A stretch of DNA of 64,000 bases. Origin: Gardnerella swidsinskii (GTDB lineage: Bacteria; Actinomycetota; Actinomycetes; Actinomycetales; Bifidobacteriaceae). The position numbers and the translations under genes were made by a program. Under the pieces are notes generated by a model. That model saw only the letters and a program-made list of their open reading frames with translations, did no database searches and had not been told where the DNA came from. The DNA lies in the NCBI RefSeq assembly GCF_003397705.1, contig NZ_QJVB01000002.1, forward strand, positions 124,001-188,000, written 5' to 3'. Of the stretch, positions 1 to 8,111 are shown one piece after another (the first letter of the stretch is position 1; each line of letters starts with the position of its first letter).

Positions 1-698
1 ATTCCTTTAGCGATTTGACGACCCATTTTCGTGCACGGCTCTACCGTTAGCGCGTATGCAGAAATATGATTAACCCCCAGACTCAAAGCCATTTCTACCG
101 ACTCTCGCCAATCATCCAAGCTCTCCCCTGGAGCTCCATAAATCAAGTCAACGCTTGAGCGCAAACCGAATGAATTTGCTGCTTTTACACCACGAGTCAC
201 ATTTTCTGGAGTATGCGTGCGGTCAAGAGTTTTAAGAACATGCGGAACAGCCGATTGCATTCCAAAAGATATTCGAGTAAATCCACCTTCTGCAAGCGTT
301 TCAATATACTTTTCATCTGCAGTATCCGGATTTGCTTCAGTAGTTATTTCCGCTCCAGCTTTCAATCCCCACAAGTTACGTATTTCTTGCAAAATTTGCA
401 CTAAATCTTGCGCTTTAAGAACTGTTGGAGTGCCGCCGCCGAAGAAAACAGATTGCGCTTTAGGCTCGAAAATTCCGTGATACTCCTGCCATTTTTTTAC
501 AAGTTGCATTTCACGAATCGCAACATCAGCATAACCTTCGCGACTTGCTCCCTCCCCTAAATCACGCGCAGTATACGTATTAAAATCGCAATAACCACAG
601 CGACGCAAACAAAACGGCACATGCACGTACACTTCAAAAGGCATACTTTTAGTTTGCATAGCTGATTTATTTAATTCAGCATCCAACTCTAAACTCAT
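1..698 (-). CDS. hemW: HemW-type radical SAM protein (partial, C-terminus outside window)
   Basis: The reverse strand from 698 down encodes about 232 residues with no stop before the window edge. The radical SAM cluster motif CLRRCGYC lies near residue 30, followed by GGGTPTVL, the usual SAM-binding glycine motif of HemN/HemW proteins. It is often annotated as oxygen-independent coproporphyrinogen III oxidase, but HemW proteins are heme chaperones. The ATG (698-696) overlaps the lepA stop (697-695) in ATGA, indicating translational coupling; lepA-hemW adjacency is common in Gram-positives. Whether this organism makes heme cannot be judged from the window. Confidence 0.9.
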   Translation of the reverse strand, partial: MSLELDAELNKSAMQTKSMPFEVYVHVPFCLRRCGYCDFNTYTARDLGEGASREGYADVAIREMQLVKKWQEYHGIFEPKAQSVFFGGGTPTVLKAQDLVQILQEIRNLWGLKAGAEITTEANPDTADEKYIETLAEGGFTRISFGMQSAVPHVLKTLDRTHTPENVTRGVKAANSFGLRSSVDLIYGAPGESLDDWRESVEMALSLGVNHISAYALTVEPCTKMGRQIAKG

Positions 699-2575
699 CC
701 CTCGGACTTTTGTGCTGCACGAATCTTATCTTTAGTATCGCGATCGTTCGCACTCTCGTCTGTAGCTAATGCAGCAACAAATGCTTCTTGAGGAACTTCA
801 ACATGGCCGAGCATCTTCATGCGCTTCTTACCAGCCTTTTGCTTTTCGAGAAGCTTACGTTTACGCGTAATATCGCCGCCATAGCATTTAGCGAGCACAT
901 CTTTTCGAAGAGCGCTAATAGTCTCGCGAGCAATAATTCTAGAGCCGATTGCCGCCTGAATTGGAATCTCAAACTGCTGGCGAGGAATAAGACCGCGAAG
1001 CTTCTTAGTCATCATAACGCCGTAAGAATAAGCCTTATCGCGGTGCACAATTGCGCTAAAAGCGTCAACCTTATCTCCCTGAATAAGAATATCAACTTTC
1101 ACAAGGTCGGCAGCTTGCTCGCCATCCTCGTGGTAGTCGAGAGAAGCGTAGCCTTTTGTGCGACTTTTAAGCTGATCGAAGAAGTCAAAAACGATTTCTG
1201 CAAGAGGAATCCTGTAATGCATTTCCACGCGGTCGGCACTAATATATTCCATTGTGCCCATTTCTCCGCGATGATCTTGGCACAAATCCATTACAGCACC
1301 AATAAACTCTTTCGGAGTGATAATATCTGCAGCAACCATTGGCTCAATAATGTGCTTAATCTTGCCTTCTGGAAACTCGCTAGGATTTGTTACGTGATGT
1401 TCTTTACCATCTTCGCTAGTGACGTCATAAGTTACGTTAGGAGCAGTGGAAATAAGATCCAAGCCAAACTCGCGGCTTAAGCGCTCTGAAACAATCTCCA
1501 TGTGTAGAAGACCTAAGAATCCACAACGGAAACCAAAGCCCAACGCAACAGACGTTTCTGGCTCGTAAATAAGAGCTGCATCATTAAGTTTTAGCTTGTC
1601 GAGAGCATCTCGAAGATCTGGGAATTGAGCGTTATCAATTGGGAAAAGACCTGCGTAAACCATAGGTTTAGGGTCGCGGTAGCCATCCAAAGGCTCAGAT
1701 GCAGGATTTACGGCGCTAGTAATAGTGTCGCCGACTTTAGATTGACTCACGTCTTTTGCGCCTGTAATTACGTAACCTACTTCCCCAGCTCCAAGCGCCT
1801 TTGTTGGAGTCATATCTGGGCTAATAACGCCGATTTCAATAGGATCGTGCGTCATGCCGATTCCCATCATATGCAATTTTTCGCGCGACTTAAGTTCGCC
1901 ATCAACCATACGAATATAGGTGACAATTCCGCGATACGAATCATATACTGAATCAAAAATGAGCGCGCGAGCAGGAGAATCAGGATTTCCGCTTGGGGCT
2001 GGAACTTCCAGCACAATTTGATCAAGTAAGTCTTTAACACCTTCGCCGGTTTTACCAGAAACGCGCAACACGTCCTCCGGCTTGCAACCAATTAATCCAG
2101 CTATTTCTTCAGCATGCTTGTCTGGCTCTGCGCTTGGCAAGTCGATTTTGTTAAGCACAGGAATAATCGTCAAATTGTGGTCGATTGCCATATAAAGATT
2201 AGAAAGCGTTTGCGCTTCAATGCCCTGAGTTGCGTCAACAAGCAGCACCGCACCTTCGCATGCTGCCAGCGCGCGTGAAACCTCGTAAGTAAAATCGACG
2301 TGACCAGGAGTATCAATCATGCCAAGCGAATACTCTTTGCCTTCAAAAGTCCACGGCACTCGAACAGCCTGAGATTTAATAGTAATACCGCGCTCTTGCT
2401 CAATATCCATGCGATCCAAGAAACGGTCTCGCATTTCACGCTCTGGCACGATTCCTGAAAGTTGTAAAATGCGGTCAGCTACAGTAGACTTGCCGTGATC
2501 GATATGCGCAATAATGCAGAAATTGCGTATCAACGATTGATCCGTAAATCCTGGCTGGTTATGCGGTGTAATCAA
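695..2575 (-). CDS. lepA: Elongation factor 4 (LepA) GTPase
   Basis: This 626-residue translational GTPase acts on stalled or mis-translocated ribosomes. The P-loop AHIDHGKST is at residues 23-31, the G3 motif [11 protein letters not shown] and G4 motif NKIDLP follow, and the C-terminal LepA-specific domain carries the [16 protein letters not shown] basic stretch. The length is slightly above the usual 600 because of a short N-terminal extension and a charged tail. It is the first gene of a lepA-hemW pair and is divergent from rpsT. The ATG at 2575 is preceded by an AAAGGAGAT-like RBS on the reverse strand. Confidence 0.97.
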   Translation of the reverse strand: MITPHNQPGFTDQSLIRNFCIIAHIDHGKSTVADRILQLSGIVPEREMRDRFLDRMDIEQERGITIKSQAVRVPWTFEGKEYSLGMIDTPGHVDFTYEVSRALAACEGAVLLVDATQGIEAQTLSNLYMAIDHNLTIIPVLNKIDLPSAEPDKHAEEIAGLIGCKPEDVLRVSGKTGEGVKDLLDQIVLEVPAPSGNPDSPARALIFDSVYDSYRGIVTYIRMVDGELKSREKLHMMGIGMTHDPIEIGVISPDMTPTKALGAGEVGYVITGAKDVSQSKVGDTITSAVNPASEPLDGYRDPKPMVYAGLFPIDNAQFPDLRDALDKLKLNDAALIYEPETSVALGFGFRCGFLGLLHMEIVSERLSREFGLDLISTAPNVTYDVTSEDGKEHHVTNPSEFPEGKIKHIIEPMVAADIITPKEFIGAVMDLCQDHRGEMGTMEYISADRVEMHYRIPLAEIVFDFFDQLKSRTKGYASLDYHEDGEQAADLVKVDILIQGDKVDAFSAIVHRDKAYSYGVMMTKKLRGLIPRQQFEIPIQAAIGSRIIARETISALRKDVLAKCYGGDITRKRKLLEKQKAGKKRMKMLGHVEVPQEAFVAALATDESANDRDTKDKIRAAQKSEG

Positions 2576-2837
2576 GGCAAATATCTCCTTTTAAGAATGC
2601 GAATACATGAAAACATGCAAACATAAATCAAGCACTATAACTAATCAATATTAGCAAATCTACTACCTTAGCGTAAAGTGCAAAATACGAAAGTTATTTA
2701 TTAAATAGCATATTCAATAAGTTTTTAATTAAACCAACAATAACAAATTAATTATATAAACTACTATATTTATCTAATAAGCATGATACACTTATCATTT
2801 GTATGTCCTTATATAGCAAACGTCGTTTGGAGTAACA

Positions 2838-3098
2838 GTGGCAAACATTAAGTCGCAGAAAAAGCGTGTTCTCACTAACGAGAAAGCACATAAGCGTAAC
2901 GTAGCAGTAAAGTCTGCTTTGAAGACTGCTATTCGTGCTACTCGTGAAGCCATCACCGCTGGTGATAAGGCTGCAGCGCAGGCCGCTTTCGCAGTAGCCG
3001 CTAAGAAGCTTGACAAGGCTGCAGGTCGTGGCGTGATTCATAAGAATCAGGCTGCAAACCGCAAGTCTGGTCTTGCTGTAGCGATTAACGCTCTGTGA
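2838..3098 (+). CDS. rpsT: 30S ribosomal protein S20
   Basis: The 86-residue basic protein begins [21 protein letters not shown], the typical S20 N-terminus, and binds 16S rRNA in the small subunit. It starts with GTG at 2838, preceded by TTTGGAGTAACA. It is monocistronic, divergent from lepA, and followed by a strong stem-loop at 3138-3167. The 262-bp gap before it is AT-rich and holds a small palindrome, ATGATA-cact-TATCAT, at 2783-2798, but no promoter I can assign with confidence. Confidence 0.97.
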   Translation: MANIKSQKKRVLTNEKAHKRNVAVKSALKTAIRATREAITAGDKAAAQAAFAVAAKKLDKAAGRGVIHKNQAANRKSGLAVAINAL

Positions 3099-3137
3099 AG
3101 TTTGTGCAGGTAACTGCATAACACAGCATGTAAGGAA

Positions 3138-3167
3138 AATCCCCAGTACCAATCGGTGCTGGGGATT
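3138..3167 (+). terminator. Rho-independent terminator after rpsT
   Basis: The arms AATCCCCAG and CTGGGGATT pair perfectly, extend inward with ACC/GGT, and close on a short loop. TATTTATA follows. It lies 40 bp after the rpsT stop and may also serve the convergent membrane-protein gene ending at 3196. Confidence 0.8.
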
Positions 3168-3195
3168 ATTTATATCACTCTATCGGCAACGTAAT

Positions 3196-3474
3196 TTAGA
3201 CGATATACGCCAATACGAGTACCACTACGAGTATAACTGCCACGGCAGCAGCAAACACCACGTAATCCATCGGCTTCACATGGTGATGCTGCAACAATGC
3301 ATGGCATACAAACGCTGCGATCAGCAAGATTACCCCTGAAATAGCATTGGCATACCAAGGTAAATGATTGATGCACGAGAAAACAACACTCGTCAGCCAA
3401 ATGGTAGCAAACGAAGCAAGCCATGACCGATGCCCTGTTGTGGCATGCTTCTTCGAAATAGTTGCATCATCCAT
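3196..3474 (-). CDS. Small membrane protein, possible immunity partner of the upstream secreted peptide
   Basis: This 92-residue protein is not recognised. After a polar N-terminus it has about three hydrophobic segments (roughly residues 20-34, 42-60 and 69-91). Its ATG follows the stop of the 185-aa secreted protein by a single base (TAATATG), so the two are almost certainly co-translated. A small multi-TM protein translated with a secreted cysteine-containing peptide suggests immunity or processing. That is inference from context, not from homology I can see. Confidence 0.6.
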   Translation of the reverse strand: MDDATISKKHATTGHRSWLASFATIWLTSVVFSCINHLPWYANAISGVILLIAAFVCHALLQHHHVKPMDYVVFAAAVAVILVVVLVLAYIV

Positions 3475-3475
3475 A

Positions 3476-4033
3476 TTAACACCCCAATGCTGCTGTCAAA
3501 GTGCCACCTGCAGCGCTACAAGCTATATCAGCCGAAACACCAGCAATTGGTGACGCCAATCCAGAAATACCAAGTGATAATGGAGTACAAACTGTTGCAT
3601 CCCATAAAACATTCCATCCCACACCAATCCATTTAGGAATACAATGATGTTTCTTTCCACCACGTTCTAAAGCTGTCTCTAAGGAAACAGTAGGAGCAAT
3701 CCTATGAAGAACTTTGCTATAACCAAAATCAACATGCTGCCCGTCATGAACTGTTAAATTGATAGTTGCTATAGTATGATTTGTTGCATCTCTCCAAGTA
3801 GCTATATTATTCTTTACTACGATAGTATCACCAGCTAGCGTATGCACATTCAATCCTTGTCCAGATACTGGAACAATTGAACGTCGACCATCTGGAGAAC
3901 GCAATCCTCTCATTTCAGACTTAAAATTCCCATATTGTGATGTTGATTGAACTGCAAAAGATGGAGTTGCAAACACCATACTTCCAAGTAATGATGCTGC
4001 AGCTATTAACAATGAACTAACTTTCTTCATCAT
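3476..4033 (-). CDS. Secreted protein with C-terminal cysteine-containing hydrophobic peptide (bacteriocin-like)
   Basis: The 185-residue protein has a clear Sec signal peptide (MMKK, hydrophobic core, predicted cleavage after A27 in PSFA-VQS). The middle, about residues 30-125, is polar. The last 60 residues are Gly/Ala-rich and hydrophobic, with four cysteines at 131, 149, 172 and 185, the last being the final residue. This layout, a Sec leader with a long pro-region and a compact C-terminal cysteine-bearing hydrophobic domain, resembles halocin-C8-like precursors, but I cannot confirm homology. An RBS GAGAGG lies 8 nt before the ATG. The gene forms a tight pair with the downstream membrane protein. 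Confidence 0.6.
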   Translation of the reverse strand: MMKKVSSLLIAAASLLGSMVFATPSFAVQSTSQYGNFKSEMRGLRSPDGRRSIVPVSGQGLNVHTLAGDTIVVKNNIATWRDATNHTIATINLTVHDGQHVDFGYSKVLHRIAPTVSLETALERGGKKHHCIPKWIGVGWNVLWDATVCTPLSLGISGLASPIAGVSADIACSAAGGTLTAALGC

Positions 4034-4185
4034 AAGATGACCTCTCTAATATTGGCCTTATCAATTAGTGAGTAAGCGTATTCCAGTAAACAGCATGTTG
4101 GCCAAACATGTGGTGAGTGATTCACGTTGTTATGCTCACAAGGCGATAATATAATACTTGATTGATAGAAACGCCGTCATAATCA

Positions 4186-4887
4186 GGTAAGCGGCAAAAG
4201 TGTGTCTGTAAACGTGTTTATTCAGGCGTGTCGTTAGTGTAGTGTTCCTTTTCTAATTGATATATCTGGGTAGTAATCTGCCCTACATAAGTCAAAGCTT
4301 GTATCGAAACCCGAAGACCCAATTGATTGCTGGTCATCAATAATTTTCTTTGTTACACCATTGCAAAGCAATAACTTTACCCTTGCTTGCCGCGGTTAAT
4401 AAACACCACCCGTATGGAAGGTATGTTCCATCGATTTGAACATAGTCATAAATTTCGCCTGTCTCGGGTAATTCTGGTTTAACATTCCAATACCATTCAA
4501 TCCGATATCGCCATGTTCTATCAGAACCACTAGGACAGGCTTCACATTGAGTCTGGTTTCCCATAATCCAATGAATGAATTTATCAAATTGTGCTACATG
4601 CGTAATATCTTCACGTTTCCTTGTAAAAGACATTCCACATGCAGTACATCTCCAACGGATAGCACCTTTACGTGTTCTACCATTTCTCTTCATTGAATGA
4701 GAGCATATTGGGCAGCGTTTACTACTTAATCTAGGCATGTATTAAGCACATCGCACGCCTTATACCTCTATTTGTTTTCAATGTCAAGTAATACTAAATG
4801 TTAAGCTTTTTAGCTTAATGACAGCGAGCTTCCCTTGGTATTTCAACGAAAACTCGGGTTTTTAGACACACTTTTTTGCCGCTTACC
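4186..4887 (-). mobile_element. Internally deleted IS256-family (IS1249-like) element
   Basis: Terminal inverted repeats are visible. The left end begins GGTAAGCGGCAAAAGTGTGT (4186 on), and the right end at 4864-4887 is its reverse complement except for two extra bases in the A-run. The element is only about 700 bp, against roughly 1.3 kb for a full element of this type, and holds a truncated transposase gene. I see no matching target duplication at the flanks. The right end stops 5 bp before the stop codon of the neighbouring TRIC-type gene. Confidence 0.75.
4337..4738 (-). pseudogene. Truncated IS256-family (IS1249-like) transposase
   Basis: The 133-residue product begins with a zinc ribbon (CPIC at residues 9-12, then CTAC at about 31-34) followed by FTRKR, as in IS1249-type transposases. 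It ends shortly after the first catalytic-domain strand (YVQIDGTYLPYGW, probable first Asp of DDE). The remaining two-thirds of a normal transposase, about 390 aa, are absent, so it should be inactive. Between its stop and the left inverted repeat there is about 150 bp of possible C-terminal remnant in another frame. It could be mobilised only by an intact relative elsewhere. Confidence 0.75.
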
Positions 4888-4892
4888 CAATA

Positions 4893-5621
4893 TTAACGAT
4901 GACGACGATTATTAATACGACGAATACGAGGACGTCTAACCTTAATAGGTTCCGTGCGGTTCATTGCTCCAAATAAAGTTAAATCTAGTTTCACAGACAA
5001 CAAACGCATTGCAACAACAAGAGCAACAATAAGGACATCAAGCAATATTTCAACAGTTAAACCAAAATAACCTGCATGCCTTGCTTTTACAACAAAAACG
5101 GTTAGTACACATCCCACTGAAGCAGGGAAAGCGTACCAATGCTTATCCCGCACAATAACAGGAACTTGGTTCAAAATCATGTCGCGAATCAAACCGCCTC
5201 CTAAAGCAGTTGCCATTCCTAAAAATACTGAAGCCATACCAGACATGTGGAAATCCAAGCCTTTTGCTGTGCCATTCACCGCAAACAAACCCAATGCCAA
5301 AGCATCAAGCGTAAGCATAAGCCAACGCCATTTATCAATCTCAGGGTGAGCAACAGCCACAATAACACCAGAAAGCAAACCTGTAATAACAAAACCACGA
5401 TCAGCAATACCAACAGGCGGCAATGCTCCAAGCAACACATCACGAACAATACCGCCACCCAATGCAGTTATCCAAGACGTAGTAATAATCGCAAAAACAT
5501 CATAATTCTTACGAATAGCCCACATGCCGCCAACCATGCCACAACATCCCATAGCAACATACTCAACTATAAGAAAAAAGATGTTATCCCCTAACGCACC
5601 TTCCAAAGCATTTCCCTTCAA
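4893..5621 (-). CDS. TRIC-type cation channel / UPF0126 (YicG-like) membrane protein
   Basis: This 242-residue protein has about seven hydrophobic segments. Two internal repeats each carry the family signature, TALGGGIVRDVLLG and TALGGGLIRDMILN. This is the prokaryotic TRIC/UPF0126 fold, a small trimeric cation (K+) channel. The C-terminal tail is basic (many Arg between residues 225 and 242). It lies downstream of ilvE on the same strand but is separated from it by a strong hairpin. The IS remnant abuts its 3' end without disrupting it. Confidence 0.85.
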   Translation of the reverse strand: MKGNALEGALGDNIFFLIVEYVAMGCCGMVGGMWAIRKNYDVFAIITTSWITALGGGIVRDVLLGALPPVGIADRGFVITGLLSGVIVAVAHPEIDKWRWLMLTLDALALGLFAVNGTAKGLDFHMSGMASVFLGMATALGGGLIRDMILNQVPVIVRDKHWYAFPASVGCVLTVFVVKARHAGYFGLTVEILLDVLIVALVVAMRLLSVKLDLTLFGAMNRTEPIKVRRPRIRRINNRRHR

Positions 5622-5658
5622 ATAAATTCACCAAAACACTGCGCGCATAACAAACAAA

Positions 5659-5701
5659 CGCGTTGTACTCTATACGATATCTAAATATAGAGTACAACGC
5701 G
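5659..5701 (-). terminator. Strong stem-loop downstream of ilvE
   Basis: A 16-bp perfect stem (GCGTTGTACTCTATA and its complement, plus one pair) has an 11-nt AT-rich loop, about 45 bp after the ilvE stop. No long U-tract follows on the reverse strand, so it may terminate weakly or stabilise the ilvE transcript before the TRIC-type gene. Confidence 0.6.
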
Positions 5702-5746
5702 CCATAAGCAACATTAGATTAGATAATATTAACTAACTTATATAAA

Positions 5747-6916
5747 TCAGTCGCAAACTTTCCACATCCAGTTATGCTTATCTTCGACATCACCGAGTTG
5801 AATGCCAAGTAACTCATCGCGCAAAGCCTGAGTCAACTCACCAACACCACCATCGGCAACCTTAAGATCGAATTCATCGGACTTAAAGCGACCAATTGGC
5901 GTAATGATTGCAGCAGTACCGCAAGCAAAGACTTCAGTAACCTCGCCAGAACGAATGTCGTCAAGCAACCCTTGAAGAGGAATCATGGTTTCAACAACCT
6001 TATGTCCTGCTTCCTCAGCAAGCTGAATCAAAGAACGACGCGTAACGCCAGGAAGAATACTGCCAGTAAGAGATGGAGTTTCCAAATGGCCATCCTTGTG
6101 GAGTGCGAACATATTCATGCCACCAAGCTCTTCCAAATAAGTCTTAGTTGCAGCATCGACGAAGCACACCTGCTCGCAACCGTGCTCAATACCCTTGTAT
6201 TCACCAAGCAAGGAAGCAGCGTAATTTCCACCGCACTTAGCAAAACCAGTACCACCAGGACCAGTACGGAACCACTGATCTTCAACCCAAATGCTAACAG
6301 GCTTCAAACCACCCTTGAAGTATGGGCCGGATGGAGAAGCGATAACACAGTATTCAACTTCGTGAGCTTCGCGCACACCGAGGAACGGCTCGGAAGCAAA
6401 CATGAATGGACGCATGTAAAGCGTATACTCTCGACGGCTCGGAACCCATTGCTTATCTCGCTTTACCAAGGCTGCAACCGATCCAATAAAATCATCAATA
6501 GAGAGTTCCGGCAAATACAAACGCTTAGCAGAATTTTGGAAACGAGCAGCATTAATATCTGGGCGGAAAAGCCAAATAGAGCCGTCGGCGCGCTTATAAG
6601 CCTTCAAACCTTCAAAGCACTCCTGAGCATAGTGCAACACAGATGCACCTGGATCCATTTTCAATGGACCATAAGGCTCTACACGACGATCAGACCATCC
6701 TTCGCCTTTAGTCCAAGACATATGAACCATATTGTCGGAGAAAATCTGACCGAAAGCAGGCTTATCAATAAGTTCGTTGCGCTTTGCGTCCGAAACTGGA
6801 TTATCATTCGGCAGAACTTCAAAGTTGCCAGCCAATTTGTTCAACAGAGTTGTATCGCTATGATCATAAGACTCATAAGCGTCAGAAAACTCTGGAGCTA
6901 CTTCTAAATCAGCCAT
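5747..6916 (-). CDS. ilvE: Branched-chain amino acid aminotransferase
   Basis: The 389-residue PLP enzyme transfers amino groups between Val/Leu/Ile keto-acids and glutamate in the cytosol. The sequence shows the class IV BCAT pattern. The likely Schiff-base lysine is K227 in FAKCGGNYAAS, preceded by TGPGGTG, with LPGVTRRSL and the phosphate-binding GTAAIITPIG near the C-terminus. Length matches the larger type II bacterial/eukaryotic-like BCAT group. It appears to be a single-gene unit with a stem-loop after it. Confidence 0.95.
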   Translation of the reverse strand: MADLEVAPEFSDAYESYDHSDTTLLNKLAGNFEVLPNDNPVSDAKRNELIDKPAFGQIFSDNMVHMSWTKGEGWSDRRVEPYGPLKMDPGASVLHYAQECFEGLKAYKRADGSIWLFRPDINAARFQNSAKRLYLPELSIDDFIGSVAALVKRDKQWVPSRREYTLYMRPFMFASEPFLGVREAHEVEYCVIASPSGPYFKGGLKPVSIWVEDQWFRTGPGGTGFAKCGGNYAASLLGEYKGIEHGCEQVCFVDAATKTYLEELGGMNMFALHKDGHLETPSLTGSILPGVTRRSLIQLAEEAGHKVVETMIPLQGLLDDIRSGEVTEVFACGTAAIITPIGRFKSDEFDLKVADGGVGELTQALRDELLGIQLGDVEDKHNWMWKVCD

Positions 6917-7085
6917 TATGTCTCTTTTCTATGTGGATTATTTCTACTTGCCTTTTACCGCAATTAACGTATAGAATAATACGATTCTTGTTTTTCGCAA
7001 AACTTACACGCCAAAATTTTTCAAAAAATATTTCAAGAAATACGCTTTAAACTAAAATTTATTTAGCAAATTCATTGATTTATAC

Positions 7086-7120
7086 AAAAAGCCGCATAAG
7101 AACTGACTTATGCGGCTTAA
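7086..7120 (-). terminator. Terminator downstream of rplY
   Basis: A 10-bp perfect stem, GCCGCATAAG / CTTATGCGGC, has a 6-nt loop and is flanked by AAAAA and TTAAAATTTT. It can terminate on either strand. It lies about 40 bp after the rplY stop on the reverse strand. Confidence 0.8.
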
Positions 7121-7161
7121 AATTTTAAACTATTTTATAAGTTATAAGTGAATACGTTAAC

Positions 7162-7785
7162 TTACTTTTCTTCTGCAGCAGGAGCAGCAGCTGGAGCGGC
7201 GGCAGCAGCATCTGCAGCAGGAGCAGCAGCTTCGGCTGTAGCAGCATCTTCAGGAACAGTGACGCTCACAACGGATTCTTCGCCATCCATATCGAGCTCA
7301 ACACCCTCAGGAAGCTTGACATCCTTAGCAAACACCTTGATGCCGTCGGTCAAACCATCAACGTTAACAACCAAACGCTCTGGCAAGTTAGCAACGTCTG
7401 CGCGAACCTTGAGCTCCTGGACATCCACGAATGCAACTGCAGCACCCTTTGGAGTGCCTTCAACGAAGACTGGAACTTCAACGTCAATCTTTTCGCCAGC
7501 CTTAACTTCGTAGAAGTCAATGTGTTCTACAATGCGCTTAACAGGGTTACGCTGAACATCCTTAACAACTGCAATGCGAGATTCCTTGCCAAACTTAATA
7601 GTGAACAAAGCATTAGCGTGACGCAAAGCCAAAGTGGTTTCGCGCATTGGAAGAGTAACATGCACTGGTTCAGCACCGCCAGCATAAAGGCTTGCTGGAA
7701 TCAGCTTAGCTACGCGCAAACGACGAGCAACACCCTTACCAAACTCAGTGCGCAATTCGCCTTCAAGAGTAATTTTTGTAGCCAT
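7162..7785 (-). CDS. rplY: 50S ribosomal protein L25/general stress protein Ctc
   Basis: The 207-residue protein has the N-terminal L25 5S-rRNA-binding domain (ITLEGELRTEFGKGVARRLR, then IPASLYAGG) and the C-terminal TL5/Ctc beta domain (PEGVELDMDGEE). It ends in an Ala-rich tail with AAPAAD repeats, as is common in Bifidobacteriaceae and other actinobacteria. The start ATG at 7785 follows a GGAGA RBS. It is divergent from the acyl-CoA ligase gene. Confidence 0.93.
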   Translation of the reverse strand: MATKITLEGELRTEFGKGVARRLRVAKLIPASLYAGGAEPVHVTLPMRETTLALRHANALFTIKFGKESRIAVVKDVQRNPVKRIVEHIDFYEVKAGEKIDVEVPVFVEGTPKGAAVAFVDVQELKVRADVANLPERLVVNVDGLTDGIKVFAKDVKLPEGVELDMDGEESVVSVTVPEDAATAEAAAPAADAAAAAPAAAPAAEEK

Positions 7786-8111
7786 ATCGGTCTCCTTATG
7801 GTCTGGATAGTTTAGTTTGTTAATCCAGCTTCAGGCGCACCGACGCGCCGAAAACCATAAGAGGCTATCAGCCCAGTCGATAACGGAACTCTGCCACAAA
7901 GCTAGCGGCATATTCCCTCGCCAAAGCAACTTTGCTATTCTAACGACAGGCTACGACTTATGGCAAATACAAAATTATTACTAATCAAATCGAATATAAC
8001 TGCTACTTGAGCATACGAACGATTATTATAGTTAATAGTATGCAAGTGCATAGCATGATACTATGATGTGCGCTTAATCCGCAAGCCGTTTGGCATAATG
8101 AAGGAGCAAAT
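7786..8111. other. Divergent intergenic region rplY / acyl-CoA ligase
   Basis: This 326-bp gap holds the upstream regions of both divergent genes. Only the RBS sequences are clear: AAGGAG at 8101-8106 for the ligase and GGAGAC for rplY. TATGAT-like hexamers near 8055-8064 could be a -10, but I cannot assign a matching -35. I see no RNA gene or additional coding region. Confidence 0.4.

Noticed and set aside
1-698. Evidence for heme biosynthesis from the HemN-like gene
   Set aside because: The lepA-linked position and sequence type fit HemW, which is not a coproporphyrinogen oxidase; no other heme gene is visible.
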